In this document: piece by piece, positions 24,108 to 29,939 of the stretch | How the letters are laid out: every line of letters starts with the position of its first letter | How positions within the stretch are numbered: the stretch's first letter is position 1 | From: Chloroflexota bacterium | GTDB taxonomy: Bacteria; Chloroflexota; Dehalococcoidia; JACPEP01 | DNA length: 37,120 bases | Assembly: GCA_016183425.1 (NCBI GenBank) | Contig: JACPEP010000052.1 | Span: forward strand, 1-37,120 | Reading direction: 5' to 3' | The notes under the pieces: generated by a model | Told to the model about the DNA's origin: nothing | Seen by the model: the letters and a program-made list of their open reading frames with translations, nothing else | Database searches by the model: none | Made by a program: the position numbers and the translations under genes

Positions 24108-24311
24108 CTAAGCGTTCTTTATCTCTGTATCGGGATTGTCGGCGTTCACCGTCACCCCCTGGCGGGGAAACACCTGCTTCTTGCCACAGCCCCGAAAGCC
24201 CCCCTTCTTGTCCGGCATTATGCCCGACCAAAGGGCCACTTCCTCTCCCTTGATCACCACCAGCTTTCCGCTGAACTCCACACCTTGTACGTCTACTAAT
24301 CTAACTGCCAT
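24108..24311 (-). CDS. 67-residue conserved-looking small protein inside a tRNA cluster
   Basis: A small basic protein I cannot assign. It begins MAVRLVDVQGVEFSGKLVV, contains a K/G/C-rich segment KKGGFRGCGKKQVFPRQG, and ends at TAG 24108-24110. There is a strong GAGGAGGG ribosome binding site five bases before the ATG, good evidence that it is translated. It sits 19 bp after tRNA-Leu(GAG) and 9 bp before tRNA-Gly on the same strand, so it is most likely cut from the tRNA precursor transcript. No signal peptide or membrane helix is visible. The first half could form a small beta-rich fold. Confidence 0.65.
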   Translation of the reverse strand: MAVRLVDVQGVEFSGKLVVIKGEEVALWSGIMPDKKGGFRGCGKKQVFPRQGVTVNADNPDTEIKNA

Positions 24312-24330
24312 GATCCCTCCTCTATTCTAG

Positions 24331-24417
24331 TGGTGCCGAGGAGGAGACTTGAACTCCTACGAGCTTTCGCTCACCGCCCCCTCAAGACGGCGTGTCTACC
24401 GGTTCCACCACCTCGGC
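24331..24417 (-). tRNA. tRNA-Leu (anticodon GAG)
   Basis: Class II tRNA on the minus strand: acceptor GCCGAGG/CCTCGGC, anticodon stem CCGTC/GGCGG (one T-G pair) with loop TTGAGGG, a variable arm with a GAAA loop, a TTCAA T-loop and encoded CCA at 24331-24333. Confidence 0.95.
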
Positions 24418-24439
24418 TTATTCCCCCCCTCTACGGCTC

Positions 24440-24516
24440 TGGCAGGAGTGGAGGGATTCGAACCCCCGACCAACGGTTTTGGAGACCGTCGCTCTACCAG
24501 GCTGAGCTACACTCCT
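24440..24516 (-). tRNA. tRNA-Trp (anticodon CCA)
   Basis: Minus strand, acceptor AGGAGTG/CACTCCT, anticodon stem CGGT/ACCG with loop CTCCAAA, G73 and encoded CCA at 24440-24442. It is the first gene of the cluster. Confidence 0.95.
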
Positions 24517-24579
24517 CCCCCTTTACGCCCACAAAGCCTCCTGAGAAACTTCCTACCCCAAGAGGCTTCGTCCGCCAAC

Positions 24580-24608
24580 ATGATAGCAAAAGGCACCCTG
24601 CCCGTCAA
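24580..24608 (-). promoter_or_regulatory. Sigma-70 promoter of the tRNA cluster
   Basis: On the minus strand, TTGACG (24608-24603) and TATCAT (24585-24580) are 17 bp apart. Transcription would start about 57 bases before tRNA-Trp. Confidence 0.72.
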
Positions 24609-25081
24609 GGCGGTAGAAATGCGACCCAGTCCCCGTCTTAAGGGCTATTATCAAAGGATCGCCCAGAAGAGGGGTAAGCGGGCCATTGTCAGTCTCGCCC
24701 ACTGGGTGCTGACTATCATGTACGTTATGCTTCAACATCACAAAACTTATCCGGAAAGACCGGGATACCTCTTTGGGGGACATGGCCCATTAGAGGCAAC
24801 CCCCTTCCTGGCCAGGCGACGTCCTGAGCCTACCGAAGGAAAGGGGGCCAGGGGAATGGTCGAAAAGCGTGTTGCTAACAGTTCATCATCCGCCTCAGGC
24901 GGATGACTGATTCTGATCTCCGCCTATGGCGGGGAGAAGAATCTCGACACCTGTGGACCGAGACCCCTCCCCATCTGCGGCGGGTCAGGGTTATTTTCAC
25001 AGCAGTCCCCGTTCAGAAGTTGACAAATCCCTCTGCTAATAGAATAATTGGGCTGATCATTGCCCCCAGAGAGGAAGCATC
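24609..25081. other. Gene-free stretch with short repeats
   Basis: I find no supportable gene here. It holds a CCTGAGC...CGAAGGA motif (24823-24840), a small perfect hairpin CATCCGCC/GGCGGATG (24887-24905) and a 27-bp repeat (24913-24939). A GAGGAAG ribosome binding site for the next gene is at its right end. Confidence 0.6.
24913..24939 (+). repeat. 27-bp inverted-pair repeat, left copy
   Basis: An exact inverted copy lies at 27608-27634. The core CTCCGCCTATGGCGGGGAG is itself nearly palindromic. The pair brackets the beta-propeller/dockerin gene and its trailing tandem repeats. Confidence 0.75.
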
Positions 25082-27178
25082 ATGAGGCTTTTATTCGCAT
25101 TAGGGGTGGTTGTGGTGTGGGCGGCCCTGATGGTGGGCGTTACCAAAATGGACGTGCCCCGTGCATCTGCTTTGGTCAGTGGCGATACAACTGATACCCC
25201 TAATGCTCCCGGCTTCATCCTGGAGGATAAAGGGTTATTGGATACCCCACACCTAGGTGTGGGGTATCCAGCCCCACCCCCCGCCCCCCTGGCCGCCTCT
25301 GTCATCACCGGGCCCGTGGTCGAGGCCTGGGTAGCCCGCTACAACGGGCCGGGGAGCGGCTCCGACGGGGCCCAGGCCCTGGCGGTGGACTCTTCGGGGA
25401 ACGTCTACGTCACAGGTTACTCCCTCGGCTCCGGGACGGGTTACGACTACGCCACGCTGAAATACGACTCAGGGGGCAACCAGATCTGGGCCGCCCGCTA
25501 CAACGGGCCAGGGAACGACTACGAATATGCTAATGCTCTGGTGGTGGACGGGGCGGGGAACGTCTACGTCACAGGGCGATCCCCGGGCGCCGGGACGAGT
25601 GACGACTACGCCACGCTGAAGTATGACGCTAATGGCAATCAACTATGGGTCGCCCGCTACAACGGGCCAGGGAACGGCAGCGACTATGCCAACGCCCTGG
25701 CGGTAGACATTACGGGGAATGTCTATGTGACCGGGTACTCCTCCAGCTCTGGCACTGGCTCCGACTACGCCACGGTGAAGTACGACTCAAGCGGCAGCCA
25801 GCTCTGGGCGGCCCGCTACAACGGGCCAGGGAACATCGGCGACTGGGCCTATGCCCTGGCGGTGGACGAGGCGGGGAACGTCTACATCACAGGGTCGTCC
25901 ACGGGCGCTGAGACGAGTTCCGACTACGCCACGGTGAAGTACGACTCAGGGGGCAACCAGCTCTGGGTGGCCCGCTACAATGGGCCGGGAAACAGTGGTG
26001 ATAACGCCTATGCCCTGGCGGTGGACATCTCAGGCAACGTCTATGTCACCGGGGAGTCCACAGGCGCCGGGACGAGTTCTGACTACGCCACGGTGAAGTA
26101 CGACTCAGGGGGCAACCAGCTCTGGGTGGCCCGCTACAACGGGCCGGGAACAAGTTACGACTACGCCTCCGCCTTGGAGATGGACTCTTCAGGGAACGTG
26201 TACGTCGCTGGGAACTCCTCCTGCTGTACCTATAATGACTACGCTACTGTCAAATATGACACCAATGGCAACCAGCTCTGGGCTGCCCACTACGACGGGC
26301 CAGTATACGATTGGGCAAAAGCCTTGGCCCTGGCGGTGGACGCTTCGGGGAACGTCTACGTCACCGGGTCGTCCAACAATGGCGTCGGGACGAGATACGA
26401 CTACGCCACGGTAAAGTATGATGCCAACGGCAACCAGCTCTGGGCGGCCCGCTTCAACGAGCCCGGTAACGATCACGACAGGGCCTCCGCCTTGGCGGTG
26501 GACTCTTCGAGGAACGTCTACGTCACCGGGTACTCCGTGGGCTCCGGGACGAGTAGGGACTACGCCACGCTAAAGTACGACTCAGGGGGCAACCAGCTTT
26601 GGGTGGCCCGCTACAACGGGCCAGGTGGCGGCTACGACGCGGCCCTGGCCCTAGCGGTGGACTCTTCGGGGAACGTCTACGTCACCGGCTACTCTCTAGG
26701 CTCCGGCACCGGCTACGATTACGCCACCATCAAATATATTCCCCTGGATGGTCAGATGCGGGGGCAGGTCCGCCTTCAAGGGCGCTCCAACCACGGCGGA
26801 GTGACAGTCACTCTCCAGGGCAGCGCCTATACCGCCACTACCGATGCCAGCGGCGCTTTCACCTTCACCAGCGTCGTATCTGGCACCTACACCGCCACCG
26901 CCGTCATGCCCGGCTACCTCTACGCCCGGCGCACCGGGGTGGTGGTGACGGCAGGGGTGACCACCACCTTGCCTTCGGTCAAGCTCCTGGGCGGCGATGC
27001 CGATAGAGATGGCGACGTGGACATCAATGACCTGACGCTTCTGGGGGCTAGCTTCGGCCTTGCCGTCCCCCCCGCTGACCCCAGGGCGGACATAAACGGC
27101 GATGGTTCGGTAAACATCTACGACATCGTTCTGGTGGGGACGAACTTTGGCAAAGCGGCTCCTACTCCCTGGCCCTAG
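25082..27178 (+). CDS. Secreted nine-repeat beta-propeller protein with dockerin domain
   Basis: A 698-residue exported protein. An N-terminal signal-like segment (LLFALGVVVVWAALMVGV, then ASA) is followed by a short linker containing a palindrome-encoded stretch. Residues 84-552 hold nine repeats of about 52 residues with the pattern ARYNGPG...ALAVD.SGNVYVTG.S...DYATLKYD.GGNQLW, an SBBP-type beta-propeller blade. Residues ~557-632 resemble a carboxypeptidase-regulatory-like beta-sandwich (GQVRLQGRSNHGGVTVTL...DASGAFTFTSV). The C-terminus (about 636-690) is a type I dockerin with two calcium loops, DADRDGDVDINDL and DINGDGSVNIYDI. It is likely to be an extracellular or surface binding protein held through a cohesin or by calcium-dependent folding; no cohesin gene is in the window. 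Confidence 0.87.
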   Translation: MRLLFALGVVVVWAALMVGVTKMDVPRASALVSGDTTDTPNAPGFILEDKGLLDTPHLGVGYPAPPPAPLAASVITGPVVEAWVARYNGPGSGSDGAQALAVDSSGNVYVTGYSLGSGTGYDYATLKYDSGGNQIWAARYNGPGNDYEYANALVVDGAGNVYVTGRSPGAGTSDDYATLKYDANGNQLWVARYNGPGNGSDYANALAVDITGNVYVTGYSSSSGTGSDYATVKYDSSGSQLWAARYNGPGNIGDWAYALAVDEAGNVYITGSSTGAETSSDYATVKYDSGGNQLWVARYNGPGNSGDNAYALAVDISGNVYVTGESTGAGTSSDYATVKYDSGGNQLWVARYNGPGTSYDYASALEMDSSGNVYVAGNSSCCTYNDYATVKYDTNGNQLWAAHYDGPVYDWAKALALAVDASGNVYVTGSSNNGVGTRYDYATVKYDANGNQLWAARFNEPGNDHDRASALAVDSSRNVYVTGYSVGSGTSRDYATLKYDSGGNQLWVARYNGPGGGYDAALALAVDSSGNVYVTGYSLGSGTGYDYATIKYIPLDGQMRGQVRLQGRSNHGGVTVTLQGSAYTATTDASGAFTFTSVVSGTYTATAVMPGYLYARRTGVVVTAGVTTTLPSVKLLGGDADRDGDVDINDLTLLGASFGLAVPPADPRADINGDGSVNIYDIVLVGTNFGKAAPTPWP
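25239..25270. repeat. Perfect 32-bp palindrome inside the beta-propeller gene
   Basis: Every base from 25239 to 25254 pairs with 25255 to 25270; the centre is CCTAGG. It lies in the linker between signal peptide and propeller and is read in frame as LLDTPHLGVGYPA. As RNA it would make a strong hairpin in the coding sequence. Confidence 0.9.
25331..26737 (+). repeat. Nine in-frame tandem repeats of about 156 bp
   Basis: Nine units encode the propeller blades. DNA between units is very similar in long blocks (for example GGCAACCAGCTCTGGG recurs), pointing to recent expansion or conversion. Unit 6 is unusual in carrying SSCCTYN. Confidence 0.85.
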
Positions 27179-27208
27179 TCTCCATCCCCCAGCCACCGCT
27201 TGAGAGAC

Positions 27209-27650
27209 GCTTCTCCGCCTCCGGCGGATCAGCATGACATTGTGCCTTATGTCACCCTGAGCAGAGCGAAGGGTCTGGCGGGGGGTCATACCAAGCCTCA
27301 CGCAGGTCTCTAATGACCCGTCCCCACCCCAGATGCTTCTCCGCCTCCGGCAGATCAGCATGACATTGTGTCTTATGTCACCCTGAGCAGAGCGAAGGGT
27401 CTGGCGGGGGGGTCATACCAAACCTCACCCAGGTCTCTAACGACCCGTCCCCACCCCAGATGCTTCTCCGCCTCCGGCAGATCAGCATGACATTGTGCCT
27501 TATGTCACCCTGAGCAGAGCGAAGGGTCTGGCGGGGGGTCATACCAAACCTCACCCAGGTCTCTAATGACCCGTCCCCACCCCAGATGCTTCTCCGCCTC
27601 CGGCAGACTTCTCCCCGCCATAGGCGGAGATCAGCATGACGTAGCCCTTC
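27209..27650. repeat. Tandem 126-127-bp repeats (three full, one partial)
   Basis: Units start at 27209, 27335, 27462 and 27588, each with GCTTCTCCGCCTCCGGC. Each contains TGTCACCCTGAGCAGAGCG and ends near CCCCACCCCAGAT. The fourth is cut short and merges with the 27-bp repeat. The gap 27179-27797 holds no supportable gene; frames crossing the units on the minus strand are repeat artefacts. Confidence 0.85.
27608..27634 (-). repeat. 27-bp inverted-pair repeat, right copy
   Basis: Exact reverse complement of 24913-24939. It interrupts the last partial 126-bp unit. Confidence 0.75.
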
Positions 27651-27730
27651 TGTCACCATGATCCGCTATGTATTTGGTTCGGGTTTTCCAGACCCTTACC
27701 GTCGGCGTCAGTGACGGCCCCGACTACGCC

Positions 27731-27759
27731 TGTACAGAATGCCCGGGGTGGGTTATAAT
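27731..27759 (+). promoter_or_regulatory. Promoter of the decarboxylase/AOR operon
   Basis: TGTACA (27731-27736) and a perfect TATAAT (27754-27759) are 17 bp apart. The start would be near 27766, giving a leader of about 30 bases before the class II aldolase gene. Confidence 0.68.
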
Positions 27760-27797
27760 CGGCCACGGGCTGGATGATCTTTTAGAATAAGAGGTAG

Positions 27798-28499
27798 ATG
27801 GTGGAAGAGGAGCTGAAGACCAAGACCGCCCTCTGCTGCCACCTTATGGAGGCGGTGGGCCTCATCAACTACGACGGCCACGTCAGCGCCCGCATTCCGG
27901 GCACGGACCGCATCGTCATCAACGCCCGCGCCCGGGGACGGGCTACACTGGAGGCCAAAGATATGGTGGTGATAGACCTGGAGGGGAAGGGGGAGGCGGG
28001 GGCCATGGAGCCGCCGGGGGAGACCCCCATCCATACCAGCATCTATCGCCAAAGGGAGGATGTGGACTGCGTGGCCCACCTCCACCCCCACTACAGCACC
28101 CTCCTCAGCATCGCCGGGCACGCCGTGGAGCCTGTCTTCTTCCTGGGGACGTCCCTGGGGCCGGTCCCCGTCTTCGCTGAGCCGGGGCATGTCTATACCC
28201 GGGCCCAGGGCCAGGCCCTGGCAGAGACCCTGGGCCAGCATCGGGCGGTGCTCATCCGAGGACACGGCTCGGTGGTGGTGGGGGGAAGCATCGAGGAGGT
28301 CTTCGTCCTTGCCATCTACATGGAGGAGAATTGCAAGAAGCAGTACTACGCCTCCCTCCTTGGCCCGCCCCGCGTCATCACGTCTCAAGAGGTGGAAAGA
28401 GTGGCTCCCCAGGTCTGGAAGCCGTCCTCGGTAGCCAAGGTGTGGAACTACTACGTGGAGAAGTATCGCGCCGGTCTTCTGACAGCGCCGCCCCTGTAA
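27798..28499 (+). CDS. Class II aldolase/adducin family protein
   Basis: A 233-residue zinc aldolase-type protein. The family residues are visible: PGETPIHTSIY with the catalytic-type glutamate, HLHPHYS giving two zinc-binding histidines, and RGHGSVVVGG giving the third. Relatives cleave or epimerise sugar phosphates such as fuculose-1-phosphate or ribulose-5-phosphate, and some decarboxylate. The substrate is unknown. An AGAGGTAG site precedes the ATG, and there is a good promoter 40 bp upstream. It is the first of five closely spaced genes; the next starts 12 bp after its stop. Confidence 0.9.
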   Translation: MVEEELKTKTALCCHLMEAVGLINYDGHVSARIPGTDRIVINARARGRATLEAKDMVVIDLEGKGEAGAMEPPGETPIHTSIYRQREDVDCVAHLHPHYSTLLSIAGHAVEPVFFLGTSLGPVPVFAEPGHVYTRAQGQALAETLGQHRAVLIRGHGSVVVGGSIEEVFVLAIYMEENCKKQYYASLLGPPRVITSQEVERVAPQVWKPSSVAKVWNYYVEKYRAGLLTAPPL

Positions 28500-28511
28500 G
28501 AGCGCCTCACT

Positions 28512-29012
28512 GTGAAGATTGCCATTGCTCAGGAGATAGTCTCCGGCCTCAAGGAGGCCGGCATCACCTTCGTATGCTATCTTCCCGATTCCTGGCTCAA
28601 AGAGGTCTACCAGTTGGTGACAGAAGACCCCCACTTTCAGGCGGTGCTGGTGACCAACGAGGGAGAAGGGGTGGCGGTTTGCGCCGGGGCGTGGCTGGGG
28701 GGCAAGGGGGCGGCTATGATCATGGAGAACTCCGGCCTGCGGGTGGCCAGCGAGGCCCTGGCCCGCCTGGGATTGGGCCATGGCATCCCCGTCTTCCTGG
28801 TCATGAGCTATCGAGGCGATCTGGGGGATCGAGACTGGTGGGCTCAGCCCCACGGCTGGACTACGGAGCCCATGCTCCAGGCGCTGCGAATCCCCTACCG
28901 AGTGATGCGACGACCGGAGGAGATTCGCTCCGTGATGGCGCTGGCCCAGGACACTTTAGACTCCTCTAAGCTGCCCGTGGCAGTGCTGGTGGGACGGGAG
29001 CTGTGTCTATGA
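28512..29012 (+). CDS. TPP-dependent 2-oxo acid decarboxylase, alpha (pyrimidine-binding) subunit
   Basis: A 166-residue protein like the alpha subunit of sulfopyruvate/phosphonopyruvate decarboxylases (ComD type). The segment VTNEGEGVAVCAGAWLGGKGAAMIMENSGL carries the conserved glutamate that activates thiamine diphosphate. On its own it lacks the diphosphate-binding domain, which is provided by the next gene. Together they should decarboxylate a 2-oxo acid to an aldehyde. It starts at GTG and overlaps the beta subunit by 4 bp (ATGA). The actual substrate is not shown; sulfopyruvate, phosphonopyruvate and other 2-oxo acids are candidates. Confidence 0.86.
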   Translation: MKIAIAQEIVSGLKEAGITFVCYLPDSWLKEVYQLVTEDPHFQAVLVTNEGEGVAVCAGAWLGGKGAAMIMENSGLRVASEALARLGLGHGIPVFLVMSYRGDLGDRDWWAQPHGWTTEPMLQALRIPYRVMRRPEEIRSVMALAQDTLDSSKLPVAVLVGRELCL

Positions 29013-29611
29013 AGCGATACCAATGTCTTCAGGTCCTGGCTCCCCTCATTACCCAAGAGTTGGTCATTGTCTCCCTGGGCGGCACCGGCCTGGAGTGGCA
29101 CGCCATCAAGCCCCGTGACGCCAACCTGTATCTCATCGCCATGGGGTGCAACACCTCGGTGGGGCTGGGGCTGGCTCTGGCCCTTCCCCACCGGCGGGTG
29201 GTGGTGCTGGAGACGGACGGCAGCCTCCTCCTCAACCTGGGGGCCCTGGCCACAGTGGCCGTCCAGCGCCCCCCCAACCTGGCTATCTTCGTCTTCGACA
29301 ACGAGGGCTATGAACGGGTGGGAGGCCTTCCCGGCGTCACCGGGCGGGGCGTAGACCTGGCGGCCATAGCCCAGGGCGCCGGCATCGCCAACTCCAGAAC
29401 AGTGACCAACCGGGAAGACTTCGCCGTCGCCGCCAGGGAAGCCATGTCCAAAAGAGAGCTATCGGTCACCGTGACCAAGGTGGAGATGGGCATTGAGCCG
29501 GTGCCGGGACGGGCCTCCGATGGTCTGGAAGACAAATATCGCTTCGTCCGCCATATTGAGGAACTGGAGGGCCGCCCTATCCTCTCCGGCTACCGATACA
29601 AGCTGGATTAG
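29009..29611 (+). CDS. TPP-dependent 2-oxo acid decarboxylase, beta (diphosphate-binding) subunit
   Basis: A 200-residue ComE-like subunit. The thiamine diphosphate/Mg motif runs from ETDGSLLLNLG to DNEGYER, the family's GDG-x(25-30)-N(N/E) pattern with TDG in place of GDG. The segment NLYLIAMGCNTSVGLGLALALP is typical of this half. The start is the ATG at 29009 overlapping the alpha stop; a GTG two codons earlier is possible but coupling favours the ATG. The pairing with the alpha subunit, an AOR and a MoaD-like gene suggests the aldehyde product is passed to the AOR. Confidence 0.86.
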   Translation: MKRYQCLQVLAPLITQELVIVSLGGTGLEWHAIKPRDANLYLIAMGCNTSVGLGLALALPHRRVVVLETDGSLLLNLGALATVAVQRPPNLAIFVFDNEGYERVGGLPGVTGRGVDLAAIAQGAGIANSRTVTNREDFAVAAREAMSKRELSVTVTKVEMGIEPVPGRASDGLEDKYRFVRHIEELEGRPILSGYRYKLD

Positions 29612-29621
29612 GCATCGCGCC

Positions 29622-29939
29622 ATGGCGGTCACCGTAAGATTGCCCCAACTCTTGGCTCAGAGAGCGGGCTCACAGGTAGTTGCTCTGCCCGAGAGCGATT
29701 CCTTGGCTACCTTAGGGGATGTGCTGACTCAATTGTGCCTCGGCCACCCGGAGCTGCGCAGCCATCTCTATGATGAAGATGGCCAGGTGGACATTCACTA
29801 CCTCCTTTTCATTAATGGGCAGCACGTTTCTTCCGAGGACATGGCGAGGACGCCGGTAGAAGAAGGCGCTCAGGTGGATATCCTCATGCCTTTAGCGGGC
29901 GGGTATATCCAGTCACTTGGGGAGGGCGATGAGACATGA
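29622..29939 (+). CDS. MoaD/ThiS-like protein with extension past Gly-Gly
   Basis: A 105-residue ubiquitin-fold sulfur-carrier-like protein. The MoaD pattern is visible: VTVRLPQLLAQRAG at the start, a helix DVLTQLCLGHPELRS, YLLFINGQHV, and EGAQVDILMPLAGG near the end. In classical MoaD the Gly-Gly must be the last two residues so that it can be adenylated and thiolated; here G93-G94 are followed by eleven more residues (YIQSLGEGDET). It would need trimming, or it has another role. Its stop overlaps the AOR start by 4 bp. It lies next to a molybdo/tungstopterin enzyme, which supports a cofactor role. The start at 29622 fits the domain. Confidence 0.82.
   Translation: MAVTVRLPQLLAQRAGSQVVALPESDSLATLGDVLTQLCLGHPELRSHLYDEDGQVDIHYLLFINGQHVSSEDMARTPVEEGAQVDILMPLAGGYIQSLGEGDET

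Noticed and set aside
24349-24906. A 185-codon plus-strand frame across tRNA-Leu and tRNA-Trp
   Set aside because: It runs antisense through two tRNA genes and their promoter and shows no domain.
27209-27650. CRISPR array
   Set aside because: The repeat units are contiguous and about 126 bp long with no distinct spacers, and no cas genes are present.
26696-27659. Minus-strand frames across the tandem repeats
   Set aside because: They consist of translated 126-bp repeat units and have no ribosome binding site or recognisable domain.
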